Positions 1-9,567 of a stretch of 64,000 bases of DNA are shown piece by piece. Positions within the stretch are counted from its first letter, which is position 1. Each line of letters starts with the position of its first letter. The stretch spans positions 1 to 64,000 of the forward strand of contig JAPLRP010000090.1 in NCBI GenBank assembly GCA_026399095.1, in the 5' to 3' direction. The stretch is from Methylococcales bacterium. GTDB lineage: Bacteria > Pseudomonadota > Gammaproteobacteria > Methylococcales > Methylomonadaceae. Below the pieces are notes generated by a model. The model was not told the origin of the DNA, did no database searches, and was given only the letters and a program-made list of their open reading frames with translations. The position numbers were made by a program, and so were the translations under genes.

Positions 1-264
1 GTCAACTCCGTGTCGACATTTAATTTTCGTTCCGTCCTGCCCGAGGTAAGTGACCTAACCCCGAAGAAGCCGACCATTATAACCCACCTGATCAACTTGT
101 CAACCGTCCGTGTTAACCACTCTAACAAACCCATAACCCTTACAGGCCCTGCCTTGAAAGAACTGCGTATTATACAGCTATCTCGACTTTCGTCAAATGG
201 TTACGATTTTTCTTTTTTATACACTACCAATTACAGACAATATATTGGCCATAAAGCAACAATA

Positions 265-1766
265 TCAAGCTGTTAATTTTAATAGCTCAAATACCACCTT
301 GGCAAAACCGGCCGCCTTAACGGGATTTGCTAATAATTGCATCATCTGATTATTGTGCGCATCACCACTATCCATAATGGCATCATCAACGACTTTGCTA
401 AAATCACCAAACATGGCTTGCTCTGCCGTGTTATTGGCAATTTGTTCCATCACCAAGCCATTTTCACGAACTGTATCCTTAAACGTATTCACATAATTAA
501 CCATATCCACTTCGGTTAAATGATCGGTAATAAAAAGCTCATTCAAGCGAATGATAATCTGTGAGATAAATTCTTCCTGCTTGTCTTTTTTTTTGCGGAC
601 CCCAAACCTTCACCAGGTTCTAACCTATACTCGCCCGAATCTTCTTTTAACTGTAAATCCTGCTGACGAATTGCAGAGAGACGATAGTGACTCAACTCTA
701 CCTCACTTATATCAATATCGTCTTCTTCCGGTGACGATTCGCGTAAATGTGGTCGTAGATTTCGAGCATACAAACTCAATTTCTCCAAGTCCTTGTCGTC
801 ATAATCAATAATCTGCAACATAAACTCATAAAAGCGCACAAAGGTACCCAGATCTTTTTTAAAGATTTCCAAGCTATCCTTTTTTCTTTTTTACAGTCCT
901 TAAAACTGTTTTCAGCGTTTGCCATTAACACGGCATCGGTGGTCTTTTTGGTACGCTCGACCATGTCTTTGCTTTTCTTATAAGTATAAATAGCTGATTT
1001 GTAACGTTTTTTACAACGCTCAACGGTGGGTTTAGAAATACTGGCAATGTCGGCATTACTTTTATTTTTACAAAAAAACGCTGTGTAAAACTGTTCCACT
1101 TCTTGCCAATTAAAAATACCGCTCGTCTTTAGCTTTTCAAATAGATCAAAGATTAAATCCGGATCTGATACATCAGCCAGCTCTGCTGTTTGGTAATAAG
1201 GCTGAAAAGCATCAAGAATATCCTGTGGGTCGTTAAAAAAATCCAATACAAACGAGCCAATTTCTGCTTTACCGGGATAAGTCCGATTAAGCCGTGACAA
1301 GTTTTGTCAGACACTCCACCCCGCCCAATTTTTTATCCACATACATGCCACAGAGCTTGGGCTGATCAAAACCGGTCTGGTATTTATTGGCGACAATCAT
1401 GATTTGATATTCATCAGAATCAAAAGCCTTACATTGATCCCTGCCTTTAAGATTGGGATTCATATTGCTTTCGGTAAACTTCTCACCCAGCAAACCTACA
1501 GCATTTGGGTCTTTATCGTTAAAGTCAACCTCGCCAGAAAAGGCCACCATGGCATGAATGTTTTGGTAACCCTGCGCTTTAATATATTTATCAAAGCCTA
1601 ATTTATAACGTACCGCTTCTTTGCTGTCTTCCAATACACCTTCGAGTCGACGCAATAAGGTAAACGGCAGAATGATACGACCTTACTGACTTTTTTTAAA
1701 ATCACCACGCAGTAAATTAGCTAAGGACTAAATGAATACGGCAAGGTTGTTGGTGTTTTGGGTCAT
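265..1766 (-). pseudogene. Type I restriction-modification remnant: HsdM N-terminus fused to HsdR C-terminal half, with stops and frameshifts
   Basis: From ATG at 1764-1766 (minus) the reading is [47 protein letters not shown] (HsdM-like N-terminus), then EAVRYKLGFDKYIKAQGYQNIHAMVAFSGEV..MIVANKYQTGFDQPKLCGMYVDKKLGGVECL (HsdR-like). It continues in other frames through ORFs 776-1300, 543-872 and 265-546. Confidence 0.85.
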
Positions 1767-1859
1767 CGTTCGCTGTTTGTTGTGGTTTTATTAAACGTTA
1801 AAAAATTGACTGGCTTGATGTGTACATTGTTAGATCAGCTTATGTTGGTAGAGATAATA

Positions 1860-2350
1860 ACATCAATACTTTTTTTTAATTATTAAAATCAGTGGCTTAT
1901 TGATGGTTAACGGGTTTTTTTTTACGTCATAGATATTATTTTTGGTAATTTATAATATTAAGTTATCTTTCTTTATATTTTATTACTATTAGTTAGATAA
2001 CAATCTGTGAATAACCCCTTATTAAATATTTTAATCAGTGGCTTAGGTTTATTTTATAGTCGCTTGTTTACCTGTGTATAAGCGCTGTTTAAATAAACAG
2101 GAATATTAGTGTCCATTTTTATCCACATACTTGTTAACAAATTACGAGGCTTTATCCATAACGTTAACCACAAGCTATTACTTGAATTATAGGACAGCTT
2201 TAATCCCTTTCTGGCCTGTTATTTTGAGATTTTATCGGCATTCAGTGCGTTACTAATTGTGTTATTGCATCTTTGTTAATTCGAATTTACCAACACTTTT
2301 TTGTTATGTTTATAACAATTATTCTTAAATTAAGAAGGTTATCCCCAATG
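1860..2350. promoter_or_regulatory. AT-rich DnaA-box cluster; candidate replication origin or origin part
   Basis: Perfect TTATNCACA boxes at 2006-2014 (-), 2073-2081 (-) and 2119-2127 (+). One-mismatch boxes at 2152-2160, 2164-2172 and 2339-2347. Very AT-rich flank at about 1860-2000. Confidence 0.6.
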
Positions 2351-2370
2351 CAGCGTGGCTAAAAATAGGA

Positions 2371-2405
2371 AAAAAAAGGGCTTGTATTACTACAAACCCT
2401 TTTTC
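2371..2405. terminator. Terminator-like hairpin
   Basis: aaaaaaaGGGCTTGTAttacTACAAACCCttttt; stem flanked by A and T tracts. Confidence 0.6.
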
Positions 2406-2474
2406 ATTGCTGTTTTAATTGGTGAAAGTGAAATATTTTGACGCAAAAAACGGATATTAAATTGTTCCAATCAA

Positions 2475-2798
2475 CTAGCATAATAATGCTGTGATAATTG
2501 TTATTTGCAATAATCCGACGCCAACGACCCAACGGATTAATTCTGCTTTAGTTTCGGAAAAATCAAGTTTAAGCTCTGACCTTACTAATTCAATCTTTAA
2601 TTTAGTCTCTTTTATTCTTGCGTCCAAATCTTTATTGGTAACTACATTTTCAAGATTATGTTTATGCTTAACATAATCAATCGTCGCATTAGCCGCTTGT
2701 CTATGTAGGCGTGTAATTGCTTCCGCTTGTGACTCACTCAAACCAGCTTATTTTAATTCTGTAACAAATTCGTGGCTGTCAAAAGTTAATGTCATCAT
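2475..2798 (-). pseudogene. DUF1640-like coiled-coil/C-terminal TM protein, interrupted by an in-frame TAA
   Basis: Minus reading from 2798: MMTLTFDSHEFVTELK*AGLSESQAEAITRLHRQAANATIDYVKHK..; TAA at 2748-2750. The open part is 2475-2741. Coiled coil plus C-terminal hydrophobic segment. Confidence 0.6.
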
Positions 2799-2954
2799 CA
2801 TTACTACTACTAGGTATAAAATCAGATTACATTGTATAGTTAATAATCACCAGACATAAAAACGCCAGTATAAAACAACATAATTGACATTGATATGGCA
2901 ACACTGAAACTTTAATTCTACTTGTTGATTGTTATCCTTTTAAAAGCTGTTGGG

Positions 2955-3067
2955 GTAAGAAAAGGTAAAATAAAGGAAAATATTAGACAATAAAAAAGGA
3001 CGTGTATCGCTACAAGCCCTTATATAGTTTATTGGTTGTTTAGCTTGGTTATTTTCCTATGCAGAAG
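2955..3067. repeat. Distal direct repeat (att-like) of the mnmE 3'-end region
   Basis: Similar in the same orientation to 5507-5638. Includes ttattttcctatgcagaag (3049-3067), 17/19 identical to the mnmE terminus ttactttcctatacagaag (5620-5638). Confidence 0.7.
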
Positions 3068-3324
3068 ATTACCTAATTAAATAAATCAATATGTTATACT
3101 TTTACAGGGGTAAATACGGGGTAAAAAGTGATACTTTTTAGTATTTTGACTAAAGAAAACTTATATTAATGGAACTACTAATATAAATAATAAACCTTAA
3201 TGCCGGCATTACCAAACACAAAAAGGCCTATATCAAACCAGTATAGTAGTGTCCCGCGAGAAATTTCAGACATAAAAAAAGCCCTTCGATAATTCGTAAG
3301 ACATTGATTCTGATGGTCTTTTAT

Positions 3325-3372
3325 GATGGGTCGTGCGCGATTCGAACGCGCGACCATCGCATTAAAAGCCCC
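3325..3372 (-). tRNA. 3' fragment of a tRNA-Lys(TTT)-like gene (partial, remnant)
   Basis: Minus strand CTTTTAATGCGATGGTCGCGCGTTCGAATCGCGCACGACCCA: anticodon loop, T-arm with 5-bp stem GCGCG/CGCGC, and 3' acceptor half. The 5' half is absent. Confidence 0.6.
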
Positions 3373-3630
3373 AGATTCACCGCTTTAAACTTCTTCTATC
3401 TCCTTATAATCAAAACGATAGCATACATAAGAGGTAGTTCCAAGTAGTGGATTGTTTTATGGAGATGCGCATTATTTGTGCACCAAAATGCGATGTTTAC
3501 CCCTAAAAGCGATGTTTAGGTATAACCTCACTCTGGCACATACCCGCTTGACTAGTGCTAGTGCGCCTAATTTTATTGCTGATCATCACATAAAACATAA
3601 TACAGATTTGCAAAACCAATCGGTCAAATT

Positions 3631-3969
3631 TTATACCAGTTCTACCAACAATTCCCCAGATGCAATTTTCTCTACAATAATCGGCAATAATCTATTAAAC
3701 CATTCCAGTAATTCTTTACGTCTAGTATTACCTACCCTTATCCAAATTAACGGCACTGGTTGCTCATCAGCGTTATGTAGGGTTACAAAATCTTCATCTT
3801 TACTGATAATAATACTTTTATTCTGCTTAGCCCATTTCCAAATATTCTGATCCGATGTTTCCATCATGTTTAAATCAGCAACATGTTTAGATTCATACCC
3901 ATGCTGCTCTAACATTCGAGCCAAGCCAATGGGTAACTGTGCATCGACTAAAAAACGCATTTTAAGCAA
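3631..3969 (-). CDS. DUF5615 family PIN-like protein (putative toxin)
   Basis: MLKMRFLVDAQLPIGLARMLEQHGYESKHVADLNMMETSDQNIWKWAKQNKSIIISKDEDF is typical of DUF5615; overlaps the upstream DUF433 gene. Confidence 0.8.
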   Translation of the reverse strand: MLKMRFLVDAQLPIGLARMLEQHGYESKHVADLNMMETSDQNIWKWAKQNKSIIISKDEDFVTLHNADEQPVPLIWIRVGNTRRKELLEWFNRLLPIIVEKIASGELLVELV

Positions 3970-4186
3970 CGCTTAGAATAGGATGATCCATCTGATGGGC
4001 TGCATACTCAAGCGATGCCTTAATGTCATCTGCTTCAAGATAGGGATAATCTTCTAAAATTTCCTCCTTACTTGCTCCCGATGCCAACATATCCAAGACA
4101 TCTTTTACTCTAATGCGCATGTTGCGAATACAAGGACGACCTCCACATATTTTAGGGTCAGTAGTAATTCTATTTAATTTAGTCAT
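3962..4186 (-). CDS. DUF433 domain protein (putative antitoxin)
   Basis: MTKLNRITTDPKICGGRPCIRNMRIRVKDVLDMLASGASKEEILEDYPYLEADDIKASLEYA matches the DUF433 pattern. Confidence 0.85.
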   Translation of the reverse strand: MTKLNRITTDPKICGGRPCIRNMRIRVKDVLDMLASGASKEEILEDYPYLEADDIKASLEYAAHQMDHPILSVA

Positions 4187-4387
4187 TTGTTTTTCTTTTT
4201 ATGAAATATTTTTCCAAAACGCAATAACCCTTGAAAAGGTTATACGGCAAAACAACCAAGTTAGTAGTATAAAGCATCTAACATTGCCGGATCATTTCTT
4301 TTTGAAATAAACCTACAAAAGCAGTCACTTGTCGTTAAATTGACACTCCGCAATTACAAGAGGTAGTCATTTAAAAAAAAGCGGTAA

Positions 4388-4419
4388 CGTACTTCGCAAA
4401 AATGCCCAAGTGAAGTACG
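4388..4419. repeat. Short perfect inverted repeat downstream of the integrase remnant
   Basis: CGTACTTC (4388-4395) / GAAGTACG (4412-4419). Confidence 0.5.
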
Positions 4420-4427
4420 CTATGTGA

Positions 4428-5456
4428 TTAAGCATAACTAAAATTATTTTGCTGTGGGTATGATGTGCCGAATATTATCGGTCCCGAATGAAAGGTGATG
4501 TGCTTACTTATACCTGCCGCCATTGCCCAGCGTAGCAATTCGATATTCATATAAGCTGAGTATCTAAGGCTCTGGAACACTCGCCCATTTTTTTCAAAAT
4601 TATTGATTAAGTTGTAAGCCTGTGGGGGGATGTCTAAATATTGGAGTTTAGTGGTTTTCTTTTGATTAAAGGTGATTCGATGAACACCATTAAACTCACT
4701 GATCTCTGACCAATCCATTTTATTAATGTCTGACCACCTAAGCCCTGTTAAGCAAGAAAATAAAAATGCCTCTTTTAATATGTCATAACGACAATCTGTT
4801 TTCACTAAAGCCCTAAGCTCATTAAGCCCCAAATAAATGCGCTCACTACTTATGGCGGTTATTCCTTTGACTTGTTTTAAGGGGTTTTTAGTGATGATCT
4901 CTTTTGAATAAGCCTCATTTATAACCGCTCTCACCTTATTAAAATAACTGGATGCTGTTCCGGAACTGATAAGGTTACCTGTCTTTGTTTTAGCTTGTGA
5001 ATCAAAATAAGTTCTAACACCATTTACCCAATCAACTGTGACTTGCTCGAATGTTAAGTTTTCATCAGGATGATAGCGCTTAAGATGGATTAAAACCGCT
5101 TGCCATAAGTCATAGTTTTTAGAGCTGGCGTTAGTCTTTTTAGTCTCCATGACCTTATTGAAGAAACTGTAAAAATTGGTGCTGATTGTATTGGCGCAGG
5201 TAAAACCATGCTGACCGCATGCTGCTTCTGCAATTCGTTTAGCTTTAATCTGCTCGGCTAATAGAAGAGTTTCTTTATTGTGCTGTTTTTCGGGTTTGCT
5301 AGATGGGTGAGTATGCAGGAATAAATCTAATTGCTCACGATTTCTATCGTGCGTGGTTTTCCCGTTTTCATCGGTGCGACTGCCATACCATTAAACTAGT
5401 CTTATTGATTGTTTATCGCCATCTTTATTGATGCGCTTCTCGATTGTAATCTTCAT
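4428..5456 (-). pseudogene. Tyrosine recombinase/phage integrase remnant
   Basis: ORF 4428-5150 carries a SAM-like core-binding region and the TGLRWSDI motif (catalytic Arg box). In-frame extension upstream to ATG 5456 (MKITIEKRINKDGDKQSIRLV*WYGSRTDENGK) contains TAA at 5391-5393. The C-terminal R-H box is not recognisable and the ORF ends early. Confidence 0.8.
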
Positions 5457-5506
5457 TGAATTTTACCCATTTTTACCCCTGCAATATTTTCTGGGGTAAT
5501 ATAGGC

Positions 5507-5638
5507 GTAAGAAAAGGTAAAGTAAAGGAAAACATAAGACAATAAAAAAGGGTGTGTATCACTACAAACCCTTATATAGTTGACTTTGTTTAGTTGTTGT
5601 TTTCGGTTGTTTTACCTTATTACTTTCCTATACAGAAG
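5507..5638. repeat. Proximal direct repeat (att-like) overlapping the mnmE 3' end
   Basis: gtaagaaaaggtaaaGtaaaggaaaAcataagacaataaaaaagg..cttatatagtt..ttactttcctatacagaag, matching 2955-3067. Confidence 0.7.
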
Positions 5639-6963
5639 CTGGAAAATATCTTTCCCAATAAATCGTCAGAGGTAAAGGTTCCGGTAATTTCTGAAAGACT
5701 CATTTGTGCTTGCCTTAAATCTTCTGCAACCAACTCACCTGCTTGGGTAATTTGTAATTGGTTTAAAGCACTTGCTACAAACTCGCAGCCTATTCTTAGA
5801 GCTTCTATGTGACGTCTTCTGGCAATAAATACGTTGTCGGTGGCTTCATTAAAACCAACACTTTGTTTGAGATGTTCTTTTAATAAGTCCATACCCTCAC
5901 CGGTTTTTATGGACAAGTAACAACTGTAGCCATTTTCTGTTTGTTTTATTTCCGGCTCTTTGCATAACAGGTCTATTTTGTTGTAAACCTTGGTTATGTC
6001 AATATTGCTCGGCAAGGTTTTTAATAACTCTTCTGTTTCAGGTTCTCTGGCATCGATAAGTAGTAATATTTTATCGGCTTTTAAAAGTTCTTCGTGTGCT
6101 CTGCGTATGCCTTCTTTTTCTATCGAATTATCACTTTCCCGTAAACCTGCGGTATCTATGATGTGTAAAGGCATGCCATCAAGCTGAATACGCTCTCTAA
6201 GCACATCTCTCGTTGTTCCTGCTATATCGGTGACTATTGCCGCTTCGTGTCCTGCCAAGGCATTCAGTAAGCTTGATTTTCCTGCATTGGGTTTTCCTGC
6301 CAAAACGACCGTCATACCATCGCGCAGTAATCGACCTTGTTGTGCTGTTTTTTGTATCTGTTGGATGCTTTGTAATAATCTAACTATGCGCTTTTCAACA
6401 ACGCCATCGGTTAGAAAATCTATTTCTTCATCAACAAAGTCTATAGCGGCTTCAACGTAAATACGAAGCTCTGTAAGTTCTGTAACCAGTTCATTGATTT
6501 GTGTAGAAAAAACACCTTGCATGGATTTTTGTGCAGAACGAGCAGATTGTTCGGTAGTACTTTCTATTAAATCAGCAACAGCTTCAGCTTGGGCCAAGTC
6601 GAGTTTATTATTTAGAAAAGCGCGTTCTGTAAATTCACCTGGATTAGCTAATCGGGCACCGAGTGAAAGCACTCGCTGTAACAGCATGTCCAATACAACC
6701 GAGCCACCATGTCCTTGCAATTCAAGTATATCCTCACCTGTATAAGAAGCAGGTGCAGGGAAATAAAGACTGATACCGGAATCAATGATGCAACCATCAT
6801 TATCTATAAATGATGTAAATAATGCGTGGCGAGGAATTAATGATTTATTGAGGAGGTGTTTGGCAATTTCAGTCACATTTGTTCCTGAAATTCGAATAAT
6901 ACCAACACCGCCATTCCCTGGCGGTGTTGCAATTGCTGCAATGGTATCTGGATTTAAAAGCAA
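5620..6963 (-). CDS. mnmE: tRNA uridine-5-carboxymethylaminomethyl modification GTPase MnmE
   Basis: G1 [27 protein letters not shown] and C-terminal IFSSFCIGK. Confidence 0.98.
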   Translation of the reverse strand: MLLNPDTIAAIATPPGNGGVGIIRISGTNVTEIAKHLLNKSLIPRHALFTSFIDNDGCIIDSGISLYFPAPASYTGEDILELQGHGGSVVLDMLLQRVLSLGARLANPGEFTERAFLNNKLDLAQAEAVADLIESTTEQSARSAQKSMQGVFSTQINELVTELTELRIYVEAAIDFVDEEIDFLTDGVVEKRIVRLLQSIQQIQKTAQQGRLLRDGMTVVLAGKPNAGKSSLLNALAGHEAAIVTDIAGTTRDVLRERIQLDGMPLHIIDTAGLRESDNSIEKEGIRRAHEELLKADKILLLIDAREPETEELLKTLPSNIDITKVYNKIDLLCKEPEIKQTENGYSCYLSIKTGEGMDLLKEHLKQSVGFNEATDNVFIARRRHIEALRIGCEFVASALNQLQITQAGELVAEDLRQAQMSLSEITGTFTSDDLLGKIFSSFCIGK

Positions 6964-6964
6964 A

Positions 6965-8677
6965 TTAACCTGCTTTTTCTATTTGCTTGGTAATGTAAGT
7001 TTGTTGAATGATAGACAGGGTGTTATTAATAACCCAGTATAAAACCAAACCTGCTGGAAAAAATAGAAAGAAAATAGTAAAGACGATTGGAAACATCTTC
7101 ATTACTTTAGCTTGAATCGGATCAATCGGTGCAGGATTTAAACTTTGCTGAATTTTCATGGTAACACCCATGATTAATGGCAAAATGTAGAACGGATCCT
7201 GTATTGATAAATCTTGTATCCACAGCATAAACGGTGCTTGTCTAAACTCTACTGTTTCACTTAATACCCAATACAAAGCCATAAAAACAGGAATTTGTAT
7301 CAGGATAGGTAAACAACCACCTAATGGATTAACTTTTTCTTTTTTGTACAAGCCCATCATTTCAGTATTAAAACGTGGTCTGTCATCAGCAAAACGTTCT
7401 TGAAGTTCTTTAAGACGCGGCTGAATTTTACGCATTTTAGCCATTGATTTGAAACTGGCTTGCGATAATGGGAAGAACAATAATTTAATACACAGTGTTA
7501 CACCTATAATGGCCACACCCCAATTACCGATAAAATTATGAATAATATTCAATAATGAGTAAATGGGTTTACCAATAAAGGTTAATACACTGTAATCAAC
7601 AGTCAGTTCCAGGCCTGGTGCTATTGCTTCCATCATCGGCTGGATTTTAGGACCGGCAAATAATTGGGAAACAAATTGTGCATTGGTATTTGCTGCAACA
7701 GTAACTGTTGGAGAGTAGGTACCTATGACATATCGACCATCTTTAAGTTCTTTAGTGTAAAAGTGATTTTCTTGATCAGCAGGTGGAATCCAAGCTGAAG
7801 CAAAATAATGTTGAATCATTGCTGTCCAACCGCCTTTACTGGTGACATCGAGCGTTTCATCTGCCATGTCATCAAAACTAATTTTTTGGTATTTGCTTTT
7901 TTCGGTATAAATAACGCCACCATCATAAGCTCTCATACCACCTGTCAGCATATTACCCTTGCCTTCGGTGTTTTGTGCTTTTAATAGTTGACTGTATTGT
8001 CTACCTGACCAGGGTTTTCCGGAGTTATTGTTAACTTTTTGATCGAGTTTTATCTCATAACTTCCACGTTTAAAGGTGAAAATTTTTGTTATTTCAAGAC
8101 CTTGGTTGTCCGTCCATTTCAACGGAACTATCAAACTATCCTGACCGGGTTCTAATGTATAACTATCTTGCTCATTAGCAAAAACAGTATAGTGATTAGG
8201 CGCTGCAGCAAAGCCGCTATCAGCTATCAATCCACTTTGTGCTACAAATATTTTTTCTTGATTATTATTAAATAAGCGCACAGGAGCTGAATCAATTTCA
8301 GCTACTTCCATTCCAACCATTTTACGTAAGCTATTAACTACGTTGTTTGCTTTTTCTACCGGGTAGTCTAATAAATCCAGATTAGTTACTGTGCCGCCTT
8401 GTAAATCAATTTCAAGGGCAATTACGTCTGTTTTAATTTTAACTGTTTTAGCGGTTGATGCTACTGCAACAGGAGAAGCTACAGGATTTTGTAATGTAGA
8501 TTCAGCTTGAAGTGAAGCCTCTGCAGTAGTTGGTAAATCTTCTTTAGCTTTAATGCCTTCCTGACTTACAATTGCAGCAACTTCGGGCTTTGGACCATAG
8601 TCTTGCTCCCAAGCCTGCCACAGCATAAATACAAGCATTGCAAAAGTAACGACGAGTACAAATCTTAAATTATCCAT
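6965..8677 (-). CDS. yidC: Membrane protein insertase YidC
   Basis: Full-length 570 aa with periplasmic P1 domain and C-terminal YidC/Oxa1 region; adjacent to yidD/rnpA. Confidence 0.98.
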   Translation of the reverse strand: MDNLRFVLVVTFAMLVFMLWQAWEQDYGPKPEVAAIVSQEGIKAKEDLPTTAEASLQAESTLQNPVASPVAVASTAKTVKIKTDVIALEIDLQGGTVTNLDLLDYPVEKANNVVNSLRKMVGMEVAEIDSAPVRLFNNNQEKIFVAQSGLIADSGFAAAPNHYTVFANEQDSYTLEPGQDSLIVPLKWTDNQGLEITKIFTFKRGSYEIKLDQKVNNNSGKPWSGRQYSQLLKAQNTEGKGNMLTGGMRAYDGGVIYTEKSKYQKISFDDMADETLDVTSKGGWTAMIQHYFASAWIPPADQENHFYTKELKDGRYVIGTYSPTVTVAANTNAQFVSQLFAGPKIQPMMEAIAPGLELTVDYSVLTFIGKPIYSLLNIIHNFIGNWGVAIIGVTLCIKLLFFPLSQASFKSMAKMRKIQPRLKELQERFADDRPRFNTEMMGLYKKEKVNPLGGCLPILIQIPVFMALYWVLSETVEFRQAPFMLWIQDLSIQDPFYILPLIMGVTMKIQQSLNPAPIDPIQAKVMKMFPIVFTIFFLFFPAGLVLYWVINNTLSIIQQTYITKQIEKAG

Positions 8678-8679
8678 TC

Positions 8680-8904
8680 TTATTTACCAAATTTTTCTGG
8701 AACGGGATCGATACCACCTTCATGAAAAGGGTGGCATTTTAATAATCTTTTGAAAGTGAGATAAGAGCCAATGATGAAACCATGGCTTTGAAGTGCTTCT
8801 AAGGAATAACTTGAGCAGCTTGGATAAAAACGACAGTTAGATCCAAGCAAAGGACTAATAAAGTATTTATAAAACTTTATTATTGCTATGAGCATGAATC
8901 GCAT
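8680..8904 (-). CDS. yidD: Membrane protein insertion efficiency factor YidD
   Basis: [40 protein letters not shown]. Confidence 0.97.
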   Translation of the reverse strand: MRFMLIAIIKFYKYFISPLLGSNCRFYPSCSSYSLEALQSHGFIIGSYLTFKRLLKCHPFHEGGIDPVPEKFGK

Positions 8905-9254
8905 CGGGATACCAACCTAAGCCAATGTTTTTCCAATGACTTTCTTAATAAGTCCTGAGGAGCATCAACTGCTTCCCTACGAGCAAGTACGACAATATCT
9001 ATATTTCCCAAGCTTTCTTGCTGTATTCTAAAATTTTCTCTCACAGCCCGCTTAATCACGTTTCTGTGTACTGCCTTTCTTATATTTTTTTTTGCAATCG
9101 CCAAACCTAGCCTTGGATGATCAAAATCATTTTTTATGGCTAAAAGGGTAAAATACGTATCACTGGACTTTACAGGTTTGGCAAACACTTTTTTATATTC
9201 GGCCGGTTTTTTTAACCTTAGCTCTGAGGGAAAATTAAAATTTTGCTCTGTCAC
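8886..9254 (-). CDS. rnpA: Ribonuclease P protein component
   Basis: [29 protein letters not shown]; position between yidD and rpmH. Confidence 0.97.
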   Translation of the reverse strand: MTEQNFNFPSELRLKKPAEYKKVFAKPVKSSDTYFTLLAIKNDFDHPRLGLAIAKKNIRKAVHRNVIKRAVRENFRIQQESLGNIDIVVLARREAVDAPQDLLRKSLEKHWLRLVSRCDSCS

Positions 9255-9264
9255 TCAAATTCTA

Positions 9265-9399
9265 CTAAACAGTTAATTTTGCGCGACCTTTAGCTCTGCG
9301 GGCGTTAATAACGTTACGTCCACCTACTGTTGCCATTCTTGCACGAAAACCATGTGTTCTTGCACGTTTAATTTTGCTGGGTTGGTATGTTCTTTTCAT
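9265..9399 (-). CDS. rpmH: 50S ribosomal protein L34
   Basis: Not in the ORF list. Minus translation [44 protein letters not shown] (44 aa). Confidence 0.98.
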   Translation of the reverse strand: MKRTYQPSKIKRARTHGFRARMATVGGRNVINARRAKGRAKLTV

Positions 9400-9567
9400 A
9401 GTATTTAAAGCCTAATCAGTTGGGTGTTAACAAAAACAGATAAAAAAGACTACGGATGATAAAATATTATCTATAGCATGTCAATTCTGTAGTGCAATGT
9501 TTTAATACTGTATAGTAATAAAACTTCGATTCCCTTTATAACATAAATTATTAAATTATCTACTTCA

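Noticed and set aside
10-276. ORF of 88 aa at the left edge
   Set aside because: No recognisable motif or family; could be chance in a non-coding or decayed region.
9400-9567. DnaA boxes in the rpmH-dnaA gap
   Set aside because: No TTATNCACA match seen on either strand there; clusters lie elsewhere.
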